DNA of 64,000 bases from positions 62,001 through 126,000 of the forward strand of contig JAURUC010000001.1 in the NCBI GenBank assembly GCA_030803735.1, given 5' to 3'. A program made the position numbers and the translations under genes. This DNA is from Actinopolyspora lacussalsi (lineage in GTDB: Bacteria; Actinomycetota; Actinomycetes; Mycobacteriales; Pseudonocardiaceae). Positions 52,133 through 60,874 of the stretch are shown piece by piece; position 1 is the stretch's first letter, and every line of letters begins with the position of its first letter. The notes below the pieces were generated by a model. That model had not been told where the DNA came from. It saw only the letters and a list, made by a program, of their open reading frames with translations, and made no database searches.

Positions 52133-52989
52133 CCACACGGATCAGGGATGTGCTCGACGTACTCGAAGCCGCCTACCCGCCGAGTTACGCCGAGTCGTGG
52201 GATGCGGTGGGGTTGGTCTGCGGCGATCCCGATGCGACCGTGGATCGTGTGCTGTGCTGCGTCGATCCGGTCGAGGAGACCGTCGACGCCGCCGTCGAGC
52301 AGGGCGCCCAGCTGCTCGTCTCGCACCATCCGCTGCTGCTGCGCGGGGTGCACGCCCTTCCTGCCGACGATCCCAAGGGCCGCCTGCTGCACCGGCTGAT
52401 CCGTGCCGGGATCGGGCTGTACTGCGCCCACACCAACGCCGACACGGCCAGCCCCGGCGTTTCCGATGCGCTCGCCGCGCGGCTCGGACTGACCGTCACC
52501 GGTCCGCTCAGTCCGCACCGGGAGGGGGCCGAAACCGGGCTGGGCAGGTTGGGAACCCTGCCCGAGCCCGAACCGTTCGAACGATTCGTGCACCGGGTCG
52601 CCGACGCGTTGCCCGTGACCTCGTGGGGGGTGCGCGGGGCGGGTGATCCGCACCGTACCGTGCGAAGGGTCGCCGTGTGCGGCGGTTCCGGTGACTCGAA
52701 TCTGGATGCCGCCGTCGAGGCCGGAGTGGACGCCTACGTCACCGCGGATCTGCGGCACCACCCGGCGGCCGAACACCTCTCGCGTGCCGATGTGCCGGAC
52801 ACGCGTGTTCCCAACCTCGTCGACGTCGCGCACTGGGCCAGTGAGTGGCCCTGGTGCGAGCAGGCAGCCGATGTCCTCGGCGCGGCGTTGCCCGATACTG
52901 TCGAAGTCCTCGTCTCCGCGTGCCGCACCGATCCATGGACGGTGCACGCGCACGCCACGGACACCGATACTGGGAGGAAGCCCGAGTGA
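52129..52989 (+). CDS. NIF3-family metal-binding protein
   Basis: 286 residues. Two-metal motifs: 'QGAQLLVSHHPLLLRGVHAL' (His pair), 'GIGLYCAHTNAD', and late 'VDAYVTADLRHHPAAEHLSR' and 'NLVDVAHWASEWPWCEQAADVL' (His, Glu). Start 'VLDVLEAAYPPSYAESWDAVGLVCGDP' is typical. Often labelled GTP cyclohydrolase I type 2, but the reaction is not settled for most members. It overlaps cobC upstream and the zinc-ribbon gene downstream by four bases each, so the three are one operon with the RNase H gene. Confidence 0.94.
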   Translation: MTTRIRDVLDVLEAAYPPSYAESWDAVGLVCGDPDATVDRVLCCVDPVEETVDAAVEQGAQLLVSHHPLLLRGVHALPADDPKGRLLHRLIRAGIGLYCAHTNADTASPGVSDALAARLGLTVTGPLSPHREGAETGLGRLGTLPEPEPFERFVHRVADALPVTSWGVRGAGDPHRTVRRVAVCGGSGDSNLDAAVEAGVDAYVTADLRHHPAAEHLSRADVPDTRVPNLVDVAHWASEWPWCEQAADVLGAALPDTVEVLVSACRTDPWTVHAHATDTDTGRKPE

Positions 52990-53720
52990 AAGCCGATCCC
53001 GCCGCACAACGCAGGTTGCTCGAAGTCGCCAACGTCGATGCCGAGCTCAACCGCATCAACCACCGCAGGCGGTCGCTTCCGGAGCTGGAACGGATCGGCG
53101 CCGCCGAGCGCGAGGTGCGGACCAAGCAGGACGCGTTGGTGGCAGCGCGGACCACACTCGACGATCTGCGCAGCGAGGTCGAGCGGCTGGAGAACGAGGT
53201 CGATCAGGTGCGGTCGAGGCAACAGCGCGACCGCCAGATGATGGATTCCACCGGCTCCTCCAAGCAGCTGGAGGACCTGCAGCACGAGATGAGCACCCTC
53301 AGCAGGCGCGAGGCCGCGCTGGAGGACGACATGCTGGAGGTCATGGAGCGCCGCGAGGCCCAGGAGGCCGACGTTTCGCACGCCCAGCAGGAGGTCAACA
53401 CCGCGGAGTCCGAGCTGGAGGACGCGCGGCACGCTCGTGACGAGGCGTTGGCCGACCTGGAAAGTGACGAGGCCAAGCGACTGGCCGAACGGGAGTCGCT
53501 GGTCGCGGACATACCGCAGCAGCTTCTGGACCTCTACGAACGGATCAGGCAGCAGCGTGGTTCGGGTGCCGGATATCTGCAGGGGAACAGGTGCGGCGCC
53601 TGCCGTCTCGAACTGGACCGGGCGGCGCTCGCCTCGGTGCGGGAGGCCGCGGCGGACGACGTGGTGCGCTGTGAGGAGTGCGGCGCGATCATGGTGCGTA
53701 CCAAGGAGTCGGGTCAGTGA
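52986..53720 (+). CDS. Coiled-coil zinc-ribbon protein (Rv2229c/CdsZ type)
   Basis: 244 residues from GTG 52986, which overlaps the NIF3 gene's stop. Residues ~10-180 are one long Glu/Arg/Leu coiled-coil hairpin (SELERIGAAEREVRTKQDALVAARTTLDDLRSEVERLENEV...). The C-terminal C4 zinc ribbon has GNRCGACRLEL and 'VRCEECGAIMVR' (two CxxC pairs). It is very acidic. This protein almost always precedes the RNase H/phosphatase gene in actinobacteria. Proposed roles include RNA or nucleic-acid binding. Here it overlaps the next start by four bases. Confidence 0.93.
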   Translation: MKADPAAQRRLLEVANVDAELNRINHRRRSLPELERIGAAEREVRTKQDALVAARTTLDDLRSEVERLENEVDQVRSRQQRDRQMMDSTGSSKQLEDLQHEMSTLSRREAALEDDMLEVMERREAQEADVSHAQQEVNTAESELEDARHARDEALADLESDEAKRLAERESLVADIPQQLLDLYERIRQQRGSGAGYLQGNRCGACRLELDRAALASVREAAADDVVRCEECGAIMVRTKESGQ

Positions 53721-54928
53721 GCACACGGGTGATCGTCGAGGCCGATGGCGGGTCGCGCGGTAATCCGGGCGCGGCGGGCTACGGAGCGGTGGTTCGCGAC
53801 GCCGCGGACGGACGTGTGTTGGTCGAACGTTCCGACGGGCTGGGGGAGACGACCAACAACGTCGCCGAGTACCGCGGCATGATCGCCGGGCTGAACGCGG
53901 CCCTGGAGCTCGGTGCGGCGGAGGCCGAGATCAGGCTGGACTCCAAACTCGTCGTCGAGCAGATGTCGGGCAGGTGGCGGGTCAAGAACCCGGCGTTGCA
54001 ACCGTTGGCCGCCGAGGCCCGGCGCCTCGTGTCCCGGTTCACCTCCGCGCGGTTCGAGTGGATTCCACGGGAGCGCAACAAGCACGCCGACCGGCTCGCC
54101 AACGAGGCCATGGACCGGCAGGGTGACGGCGCGGACTCGGTGGCCGAGGCCGGATCGACGGTGCCCACCGGGGCGGCGGTGCCGGCCGAACCGACCGAGC
54201 CGGCCACGGTGACCGGAACGGCCGCGGTGACTGGAACGGCCGGGACCGATTCCGCACCGAGTGGGGTCGCCAGCTGGAGCGGTGCCGTGGGAGCCCCGAC
54301 ACGGTTGTTGCTGCTGCGGCACGGGCAGTCCCCCATGTCGGTGGACAAGCGCTATTCCGGGCGCGGGGACGTGCCGCTCACCGAGCTTGGGAGGCGACAG
54401 GCGCGGGCCGCTGCCGGGCGACTGCTGACGATGGACGAGCTCGTTCCCGGGGAGGGAGCGGTCCCGGTGCTTTCCTCGCCGCTGAGGCGGGCTCGTGGTA
54501 CCGCCGAGGTGGTGGCCACGGCCATCGGCGGACAGCTGGTGCCGCACGAGGGGTTGGTGGAGACCGACTTCGGTGCCTGGGAGGGACTGACCTTCACGGA
54601 GGCGGCACAGCGGTATCCCGAGCTGCATCGCAGCTGGCTCGGTGATCCCGCGGTGACACCACCGGACGGCGAGAGTATGAACGCGGTCTTCGAGCGGATC
54701 GACGAGGTGCGGAGCCGGCTGCTGCGGGATTACGCGGGACGAACGATCGTGCTCGTCACCCACGTCACCCCCATCAAGGCGCTGTTACGCATGGCGCTGG
54801 GGGCCGGCCCGGAACTGTTCTACCGGCTCCACCTCGATCTGGCATCGCTGTCGGTGGCCGAGTTCTACCCCGACGGGAACGCCTCGGTTCGGTTGGTCAA
54901 CGACACTTCACACCTCCGTGGAATCTGA
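53717..54928 (+). CDS. Bifunctional RNase HI / phosphatase (Rv2228c type)
   Basis: 403-residue fusion from GTG 53717. Residues 1-135 are RNase HI: Asp10 in VIVEADGGSRGNPGAAG, Glu51 in TNNVAEYRGM, Asp in 'IRLDSKLVVEQ', and the last acidic residue in 'NKHADRLANEAMD'. A Thr/Ala/Glu-rich linker covers about 140-190. Residues ~195-403 are a histidine-phosphatase domain: 'TRLLLLRHGQSPMSVDKRYSGRGDVPLTELGRRQA', 'LSSPLRRARGTAEVV', 'VETDFGAWEGLTF', 'IVLVTHVTPIKALLRMAL'. The phosphatase half corresponds to alpha-ribazole phosphatase, which would serve the cob genes nearby. Last gene of the operon. Confidence 0.95.
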   Translation: MSTRVIVEADGGSRGNPGAAGYGAVVRDAADGRVLVERSDGLGETTNNVAEYRGMIAGLNAALELGAAEAEIRLDSKLVVEQMSGRWRVKNPALQPLAAEARRLVSRFTSARFEWIPRERNKHADRLANEAMDRQGDGADSVAEAGSTVPTGAAVPAEPTEPATVTGTAAVTGTAGTDSAPSGVASWSGAVGAPTRLLLLRHGQSPMSVDKRYSGRGDVPLTELGRRQARAAAGRLLTMDELVPGEGAVPVLSSPLRRARGTAEVVATAIGGQLVPHEGLVETDFGAWEGLTFTEAAQRYPELHRSWLGDPAVTPPDGESMNAVFERIDEVRSRLLRDYAGRTIVLVTHVTPIKALLRMALGAGPELFYRLHLDLASLSVAEFYPDGNASVRLVNDTSHLRGI

Positions 54929-54944
54929 ATGTTCCGGGCGCCGA

Positions 54945-56108
54945 TCAGAGGGCGAGCTGTTCGTGTGCCAACAGCACGGCGCCGTCGAGCTCGGCATCGC
55001 GCAGCGAGCTCGTCACCAGGCGGCAGGCGGAGTGCGGTAGCGAGGAGCACCGCACCGCCTGCTCCATCGGATGCCGCAGCACCTCGCCCGCCCCGGTCAC
55101 CGCACCTCCGATGACGACCAGGTCCGGGTTCAGCACGTTGCGGAGGTAGGCGATCCCGTGCCCCAGCGCGGTACCCGCACGCCGCAGCGCTGCCACCGCC
55201 CCGGCGTCGCCGCTCTCGGCGGCGTCGAGCACGGCGTCGATGTCGCAGTCGGGCGCGAGCGCGGTCGGGGTTCCGGCCTCGGCGGCCTCACGAACCGACC
55301 GCAGAATCGCGGGTCGTGAGGCCACGCTCTCCAGGCATCCCGAGTTGCCGCAGGCGCACTGCCGACCGTTGTCCTCCACGCGGCAGTGCCCGATCTCGCC
55401 GCCGATTCCGGCGGCTCCCGAGAACAACCGCGAGTCCAGCACCACACCCGCGCCGATGCCCGTGTCGACCATGATCCGGACGAAGTTGGCGACACCGTCG
55501 CCCCAGCCGAAGCGTTGTTCCGCCAAGGCTCCGGCGTGTGCCTCGTTGTAGATCACCGCCGGGACGCCGAACAGCTCCTCGACCCACTCCCGAAGCGGCA
55601 CGTCGTGCCAATCCAGGTTCGGGGCCAGCAGGCAGCGTCCGCTGCGGTGGTCGACCAGCCCGGAGACCGACACCCCGACGGAGGAGATGCGTTCGACGGG
55701 AACCCCAGCTCGTTCCGCCGCTTCCCGGACGAGTGGATCCAGCCGGTTCACACCTGTCGCCGCGTCACCGACCGAGCTGGGAGCCGAGGCCTGCGCCAGC
55801 GTCCTGCCGAGTGCGTCGGCCACGGCCACCGAACTGTCGCGCACCCCGAGGTGAACACCCACGTAGGCACGCGCGTCCGGGTTGAAGACCACGAGGTTCG
55901 GCCTGCGACCGCCCGCGACGGCCGCCTCACCGACTCCGGCCGGGATGAGCAGTTCCTCCTCGAGCAGCGAGTCGATGATCGAGGACACCGAGGGCTTGGT
56001 CAGACCGGTCGTGCGGGCCACAGCCGCGCGTGAGCGCGCTTGGCCGTCGCTGAACAGCTCGATCATGTGCTGTCGGTTCAGCTGCCGGACCGTCCGTGGG
56101 TCGGCCAT
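54945..56108 (-). CDS. ROK-family transcriptional repressor (NagC/XylR type)
   Basis: 387 residues, ATG with GAGGAGG upstream. The N-terminal winged helix is 'RTVRQLNRQHMIELFSDGQARSRAAVARTTGLTKPSVSSIIDSLLEEELL' (residues 5-55). The ROK sugar-binding domain follows: 'VGVSVSGLVDHRSGRCLLAPNLDWHDVPLREWVEELFGVPAVIYNEAHAGALAEQ' and 'VDTGIGAGVVLDSRLFSGAAGIGGEIGHC'. The zinc site is GHCRVEDNGRQCACGNSGCLES (His plus three Cys). It is divergent from a sugar transporter, with an almost perfect palindrome between, so it probably represses that gene until its sugar binds. Confidence 0.94.
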   Translation of the reverse strand: MADPRTVRQLNRQHMIELFSDGQARSRAAVARTTGLTKPSVSSIIDSLLEEELLIPAGVGEAAVAGGRRPNLVVFNPDARAYVGVHLGVRDSSVAVADALGRTLAQASAPSSVGDAATGVNRLDPLVREAAERAGVPVERISSVGVSVSGLVDHRSGRCLLAPNLDWHDVPLREWVEELFGVPAVIYNEAHAGALAEQRFGWGDGVANFVRIMVDTGIGAGVVLDSRLFSGAAGIGGEIGHCRVEDNGRQCACGNSGCLESVASRPAILRSVREAAEAGTPTALAPDCDIDAVLDAAESGDAGAVAALRRAGTALGHGIAYLRNVLNPDLVVIGGAVTGAGEVLRHPMEQAVRCSSLPHSACRLVTSSLRDAELDGAVLLAHEQLAL

Positions 56109-56219
56109 GCCGCGAAAACCTCCTCGTACGGCTCGCGGAGCACCACCGGCCGCGAGCGCTGTAGCTCTCGGTGATCGATCGGAACCTGGAGTAACAGTCG
56201 TTCACCGTATTGACACGCA

Positions 56220-56244
56220 TTAGTAAGGATACGATCCTTACCAA
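56220..56244. promoter_or_regulatory. ROK operator candidate in the regulator/transporter gap
   Basis: GTAAGGAT-ACG-ATCCTTAC (56223-56241) is a perfect palindrome; with two more bases each side (TTA / CCAA) it is 11-base arms with one mismatch. It lies 46 bases before the transporter ATG and right after a TTGACA at 56210-56215. TACGAT in its centre (56230-56235) could be part of a -10. The T-rich, symmetrical form fits known ROK operators. Confidence 0.7.
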
Positions 56245-56287
56245 CCATTGCTGGGTCACACTTCCCCTTGAGTGCAATGGAGCATAG

Positions 56288-57724
56288 ATGTCCTTCCATT
56301 CCACCACCGGCACCTCGGGTGCCGGATCTCACGCCCGCCCACTGCGCACAGCCCACTTCGCCTCGGTGGCGGCGCTCGGCGGGTTTCTCTTCGGTTACGA
56401 CACCGCCGTGATCAACGGAGCCGTCACCTCGATTCGGGAAGCCTTCGGAGTCGGTTCGGTCGTCACCGGGCTGGCCGTCGCCATGGCTCTGATCGGGTCG
56501 GCCCTCGGTGCCTGGAACGCCGGAACGCTCGCCGACCGGTACGGCCGACTGGTCACGATGCGCACCGCCGCCGTGCTTTTCCTGCTGAGTGCGATCGGTT
56601 CCGCCCTGCCGTTCACCGTCTGGGACTTCACGTTCTGGCGGCTCGTCGGCGGCGTCGCGGTCGGTATGGCCTCGGTGATCGCACCGGCCTACATCGCCGA
56701 GATCGCCCCGGCCCGGCGCAGGGGACGGCTCGGCACCCTGCAACAACTGGCCATCGTGCTCGGCATCGCGATCTCCCAGGTGGTCAACTGGGCCATCGCG
56801 GGTGCGGCCGGGGGCGCCGCGGAGCCACTGCTGGGGCTCGACGCCTGGCAGTGGATGTTGGCGGTGGAGGCGGTTCCCGCGGTTCTCTACGGGGCGCTGG
56901 CGTTCACCATCCCGGAATCACCGCGCTACCTGGTCACACGGGGTCACTTCGACCGTGCTCGACAGGTCCTGGACACCACCGAGGAGGGCGACGTCGACGA
57001 ACGGCTCACCGAGATCCGGGATTCCGTGGTGAACGACCACCGGCCCCGGGTGCGGGATCTGCGTAGCGTGCGCTCCGGGCTGCTGCCGATCGTCTGGATC
57101 GGCATCGTCCTGTCCGTGTTACAGCAGTTCGGCGGGATCAACGTCATCTTCTACTACTCGTCGGCGCTGTGGCAGTCGGTCGGTATCGACGAGTCCAGCT
57201 CACTGCTGCTGAGCCTGTCCACCCAGATCTTCAACGTGCTGGGAACCGTCATCGCCCTGCTGCTGCTCGACAGGGTCGGAAGACGCCCGTTGCTGCTGAC
57301 CGGTTCGGTGGGCATGACGATCATGCTGGGGCTGGCGACGTTCGCCTTCAGCCACGCGAACACCGTGGACGGCGAACCGAACCTGGCCAACCCGTACGGG
57401 CCGATGGCGCTGGTCGCCGCGCACGTTTTCGTGTTCTTCTTCGCCATCTCGTGGGGTCCGGTCGTGTGGGTACTGCTGGGTGAGATGTTCCCGAACCGGT
57501 TCCGCGCCCCGGCGCTGGCGGTCGCCGCGGCCGCCCAGTGGTTGGCCAACTTCCTCGTCACCGCCACTTTCCCGCCGCTGTCCGACATCAGCCTGTCGAT
57601 GACCTACCTCGGGTACACCGCGTTCGCGGCCGTGTCGGTGTGGTTCGTGATCAAGTGGATACCCGAAACCAAGGGACGGACACTCGAGGACATGGATCGC
57701 ACCACCGTGTCGTCGCGGGCCTGA
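56288..57724 (+). CDS. MFS sugar:proton symporter (SP family)
   Basis: 478 residues, 12 transmembrane helices. SP family marks: 'GGFLFGYDTAVINGAV' in helix 1, 'DRYGRLVTMRTAAV' after helix 2, 'PAYIAEIAPARRRGRLGTLQQLAIVLGI' in the middle, 'PESPRYLVTRG' ending the first half, 'QQFGGINVIFYYSSALWQSVG' in helix 7 (sugar-binding QQxGG), 'DRVGRRPLLLTG' and 'PETKGRTLEDMD' at the end. The closest known types carry glucose or xylose; the sugar is not fixed. GGAG ribosome site. Controlled by the divergent ROK gene through a palindrome, and ended by twin hairpins. Confidence 0.95.
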   Translation: MSFHSTTGTSGAGSHARPLRTAHFASVAALGGFLFGYDTAVINGAVTSIREAFGVGSVVTGLAVAMALIGSALGAWNAGTLADRYGRLVTMRTAAVLFLLSAIGSALPFTVWDFTFWRLVGGVAVGMASVIAPAYIAEIAPARRRGRLGTLQQLAIVLGIAISQVVNWAIAGAAGGAAEPLLGLDAWQWMLAVEAVPAVLYGALAFTIPESPRYLVTRGHFDRARQVLDTTEEGDVDERLTEIRDSVVNDHRPRVRDLRSVRSGLLPIVWIGIVLSVLQQFGGINVIFYYSSALWQSVGIDESSSLLLSLSTQIFNVLGTVIALLLLDRVGRRPLLLTGSVGMTIMLGLATFAFSHANTVDGEPNLANPYGPMALVAAHVFVFFFAISWGPVVWVLLGEMFPNRFRAPALAVAAAAQWLANFLVTATFPPLSDISLSMTYLGYTAFAAVSVWFVIKWIPETKGRTLEDMDRTTVSSRA

Positions 57725-57790
57725 ACGACCGGGCCGACCGGCGGTCGGCGGAGTCGTCGGTCCGCCGGGGTCCTCCCGCCTCCGCCCCCG

Positions 57791-57850
57791 CGAGCGGCAC
57801 CCGATGTGGCGGGTGCCGCTCGCCCTCGCCACCACTCGCGAGCGAGGGCG
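57791..57850 (+). terminator. Twin hairpin terminator after the sugar transporter
   Basis: CGAGCGGCACCCG (57791-57803) pairs perfectly with CGGGTGCCGCTCG (57810-57822). A second hairpin pairs GCCCTCGC (57822-57829) with GCGAGGGC (57842-57849). No T-run. It ends the transporter transcript before the RNase P RNA gene. Confidence 0.75.
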
Positions 57851-57920
57851 GACGGGAGGTTCCGCCAATCGGACACCTGGGGCGAACGGGGCGAGCGACT
57901 CCTACTAGAATGAGAACGTG

Positions 57921-58324
57921 GACGAGTCGACCGGGCGGCCGCGACGGGGTTCGGCCCCGTCGAGGAAAGTCCGGACTCCACAGGGCAGGGTGGTTGCTAA
58001 CGGCAACCAGGGGTGACCCTCGGGAAAGTGCCACAGAAAGTGAACCGCCCGGCCGTACCGTTCGGTCGGGTAAGGGTGAAAGGGTGGTGTAAGAGACCAC
58101 CAGCGTCCCCGGTGACGGGGACGGCTCGGTAAACCCCACCCGGAGCAAGGTCAAGAGGGCACCGTTGTCGGTGTCTGCGCGAGTGTTCGAGGGCGGCCCG
58201 TCCGAGACTCGCGGGTAGACCGCTGGAGCTCGTCGGTAACGGCGGGCCTAGATGGATGGTCGCCACGCGGGAACGCCTCGGGTGTTCTCCGCGTACAGGA
58301 TCCGGCTTACAGGTCGACTCGTCC
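57921..58324 (+). ncRNA. rnpB: RNase P RNA (bacterial type A)
   Basis: The 13-base P1 helix is perfect: 57921-57933 against 58312-58324 (GGACGAGTCGACC with GGTCGACTCGTCC). Conserved core I GAGGAAAGTCCGGACTCCACAGGGC begins near 57960, CAGAAAGTGAACCGCC-type P4-side sequence follows, then AGGGTGAAAGGGTGGTGTAAGAGACCACCAGC. The 3' core has GGGCGG, AGACCGCTGGAG, GATGGATGGTCGCC and ATCCGGCTTACAGGTC. The length of about 404 bases is normal for actinobacteria. It matures tRNA 5' ends. Confidence 0.97.
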
Positions 58325-58333
58325 GCTTTCCCC

Positions 58334-58355
58334 GGGCGGTGTTCCCGCACCGCCC
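58334..58355 (+). terminator. Hairpin after RNase P RNA
   Basis: GGGCGGTG (58334-58341) pairs with CACCGCCC (58348-58355) around a 6-base loop, 10 bases past rnpB. It is followed by C/T-rich, not T-rich, sequence. Confidence 0.5.
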
Positions 58356-58696
58356 CCTCCCCCTGGCAGTGTTTCTTCCGGGCCGAACGCCCGTTGCTTG
58401 GTATTCCGCCGGTGCTTCCGGTGCTCCGGCGAAGAGTCCTTACACCGATCTCGATCGCGGTCCGATCACTCGTTGGTTCCAACGCGCCGGTTTTACGGGA
58501 TGAGGAGCCGAGGTGGCGTGGTAACCAGTCGATGTCGAGCCACCCGGAGCGAGAGCAGGCGAAACGTTTAGTCGATCCGCCTTCGCGAAGGGTGGATCGA
58601 CGACGTACCGCTGCCGCTTGCCGCCGTCTCCCGTAGGGGGCGGCGACCAACCCGGGCAGCGGAATCCAGTCCCGCCCGTGAAATTGGGAGATCGGC
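58356..58696. other. 340-bp gap between rnpB and a methyltransferase gene
   Basis: No supported gene. The right end holds GGGAG, the ribosome site of the methyltransferase gene. Confidence 0.4.
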
Positions 58697-59485
58697 TTGG
58701 CAGCAGGGTATGTCTTCGCCTCGGACGACCGGCTCACCGCGGCCCATCTCGGTGCCTTGGACAGGGCCTTCGACCACATCAGCGTCCGACGGTTGCTCGA
58801 CTGCGGTGTACGGGAGGGCTGGCGGTGTCTCGACGTGGGAGCCGGGAGCGGTTCGCTGGCCGTGTGGTTGGCGGGCAGGGTCGGTCGGCGCGGCGAAGTC
58901 GTCGCCACCGATGTGGATCTCCGTGGGTTGCGGCACGTGTCCGCGAGGAACCTGCGAGTCGTCGAGCACGACCTCACCGTGGACCGACTCGCCGAGGGCG
59001 GTTACGACCTGGTGCACGGCAGGTTGCTGCTGATCCTGCTCGAAGGACGACGCGAACTCCTGCGGCACCTCGCGGGAGCGCTCAAGCCCGGTGGGGTTCT
59101 GCTGCTCGAGGACTTCGACGTCGAGGGCGCGGGAGCCGTTTGCGCTCCCACCGAGGTGGACGCTGAGGTCTTCGACCGCGTGTTGTGGTCCTATCTGGAC
59201 GCCATGTCCGCCGTGGGGGTCGACATACACTGGGGACGACACCTCTACGGCGAGCTGTGTCGGACGGAACTACGCCGGATCGATTCCACGGCGACCGCCG
59301 AGGTGTGGCGGGGTGGTTCGCCCGGATGTGAGCTGATCCGGGCCAATTTCACCCAGCTCCGGAACCGCGTGCTCGCCGACGAGCGGGTCGACCTCGCCGA
59401 TTGGCGACACGCCATGCGACTGCTGACGGACCGGCGTTTCGCGATGCGCGGGTTTCTGCTCGTCGGTAATTCCGGGATTCGGTGA
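58697..59485 (+). CDS. SAM-dependent methyltransferase (UbiE/type 11-like)
   Basis: 262 residues, TTG start with GGGAG 8 bases upstream. Motif I WRCLDVGAGSGSLAVWLAGRVG (residues ~42-63), the acidic end of strand 2 in 'VVATDVDLRGL', 'YDLVHGRLLLILLEGRRELLRHLAGALKPGGVLLLEDFDVEG' as motifs IV-VI. The helical lid is 'YGELCRTELRRIDS'. The N-terminus 'GYVFASDDRLTAAHLGALDRAFDHISVRRL' resembles methyltransferases found with natural product genes, but there is no cluster here. Substrate unknown. Single gene. Confidence 0.88.
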   Translation: MAAGYVFASDDRLTAAHLGALDRAFDHISVRRLLDCGVREGWRCLDVGAGSGSLAVWLAGRVGRRGEVVATDVDLRGLRHVSARNLRVVEHDLTVDRLAEGGYDLVHGRLLLILLEGRRELLRHLAGALKPGGVLLLEDFDVEGAGAVCAPTEVDAEVFDRVLWSYLDAMSAVGVDIHWGRHLYGELCRTELRRIDSTATAEVWRGGSPGCELIRANFTQLRNRVLADERVDLADWRHAMRLLTDRRFAMRGFLLVGNSGIR

Positions 59486-59924
59486 ATCGTGCTCGTTCTC
59501 CGCCGCTGTCAATCGAGCGGGGACCACGTGCGACGATGATCGACACTGGCTTCACGGAAGTGTGATGTGAGATCCGGCATCATCGGTGTGAGCGCCGAGT
59601 GATCACCGGGGCCGTTGTCGGAGTTCCGCCAGTCACGAAAGGATGGTCCTCGGTTGGCCACTGTCGAACCTTCCACTCGGGACGGAACACGGCTCGGCGT
59701 GGACGAACGGGTGAATCCCCGCCGGATCGTGCGACACGAAATTGCGCCGTACGAGTGGTTTTCAGGGTCGGCGGGCATGCTGTAAGAGTGACACGTTCGA
59801 CGCCACACCCGGTGGGCGCTACCACTACTTCCGGGACACGTGCCATGTTCTACTCGATACCGCGTGCCGGGCATCCCCCGGTTTGTCGAAAAAAGCCGAC
59901 AACCGCTCGTACACAGAGGTAACA
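59486..59924. other. 440-bp gap before the secretion-like cluster
   Basis: Nothing supported by codon use or a ribosome site; probably the promoter of the cluster at 59925. An AGAGGT ribosome site lies 5 bases before that start. Confidence 0.4.
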
Positions 59925-60245
59925 ATGACCGCCGTGCCACTAGCAGCCCTGGACCCGATCGCAGTGTTCGTCATGACGAGGTCGCCGGTCACGGTGCTCG
60001 CCCAGACGGATCTGAACACCGACGGCATCCGGGCATGGATTCTCAACAATCTGCTCCCGCTGCTGCTGTTGACCGTGGCACTGCTGCTGCTGTGGCTGGG
60101 TGGCGGCAAGGGCGACAACGCGGGTGTGATGCGCCGCGTCGGCGGCGTCTTCGTCGCACTGGCGATCATCGGACTCGCGGTCAGCGGTACCGGTGTGGAC
60201 ATCGGAACCTTCATAGCCGGCCTGTTCAGCACCAGCGGTGGGTAA
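59925..60245 (+). CDS. Small two-helix membrane protein of a type IV secretion-like cluster
   Basis: 106 residues from ATG 59925. Hydrophobic helices at about 38-60 (WILNNLLPLLLLTVALLLLWLGGG) and 68-90 (VGGVFVALAIIGLAVSGTGV), joined by a short basic loop (GGGKGDNAGVMRR). The end is 'DIGTFIAGLFSTSGG'. Two closely spaced helices with a small loop are the layout of VirB2/TrbC-type pilin subunits, and the next genes are VirB3/PrgI-like and VirB4-like. The pilin reading is an inference from order. A ~20-residue N-terminal part could be cleaved. Confidence 0.75.
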   Translation: MTAVPLAALDPIAVFVMTRSPVTVLAQTDLNTDGIRAWILNNLLPLLLLTVALLLLWLGGGKGDNAGVMRRVGGVFVALAIIGLAVSGTGVDIGTFIAGLFSTSGG

Positions 60246-60283
60246 CGACCGAGAGCTCGGTCCGATGGGCAGGTGGCAAGGAT

Positions 60284-60874
60284 ATGCAGGTACGTACCGA
60301 CGACGACATCTACCGGGTGGATGCCGTTTGGCTGGGCCCTCCGAAAGCGACCTTCCCGTGGCGTGCCCGCTACGTCGCCTGGGGCGTGGGGATCCTGGTC
60401 TTTCTGCTGGTGCTCGCCGCGGAACGTCGGATGAACATCGGCTTCGGTTTCTTCTCCACGGCGTGGGCCGTGGTCATCACGATCGCGCTGACTCGGCTGA
60501 TCTGCTCCCGAATCAGTCACGAACGACCGCTGAGCGCCGTGATGGTGATGTGGTTGCGTGAACTGACTGCGCCGCGCCGTTCCCTGAAGGGCAGGGGAGG
60601 AGCCGCGAGCGCCGCAGCCGTGCGGGTCAGTCCACAACGTCCTCGCCCCGCGCGGTCCAAACAGTCCGGACGTGGGAAACGAGCCGCCCGCCGGAACCGG
60701 GCCTCCGCCGGGTCCGCGCCCGCCCGACCCGTTCGGCAGGGCGAGGCCCCCCGGTCCGGGCGCGAGGTCCGGCCGCCGCGTGATCGGTCCGGTTCCGCCG
60801 GACGAGCCAGTGCCCCCAACAGTCGTGTGCGTAGCAAGGAGGTTCGCGGTGTTCGGTCGCGGGCGAGGTCGTGA
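60284..60874 (+). CDS. PrgI/VirB3-like membrane protein with a long basic tail
   Basis: 196 residues: a soluble start (MQVRTDDDIYRVDAVWLGPPKATFPWRARY), then two adjacent transmembrane helices (about 32-47 and 55-75; VAWGVGILVFLLVLAAERRMNIGFGFFSTAWAVVITIALTRLI). A ~110-residue tail rich in Arg, Pro, Ser and Gly follows. The two-helix N-terminal part just before a VirB4-like ATPase is the place and form of VirB3/PrgI-type proteins. Its last 26 bases overlap the ATPase gene, which has its own strong ribosome site. The tail may contact nucleic acid or the ATPase. Confidence 0.75.
   Translation: MQVRTDDDIYRVDAVWLGPPKATFPWRARYVAWGVGILVFLLVLAAERRMNIGFGFFSTAWAVVITIALTRLICSRISHERPLSAVMVMWLRELTAPRRSLKGRGGAASAAAVRVSPQRPRPARSKQSGRGKRAARRNRASAGSAPARPVRQGEAPRSGREVRPPRDRSGSAGRASAPNSRVRSKEVRGVRSRARS

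Noticed and set aside
59509..59940. Minus-strand frame of about 140 codons before the secretion-like cluster
   Set aside because: Composition is Ser/Arg/Pro-rich, with no ribosome site and no hydrophobic or motif pattern.
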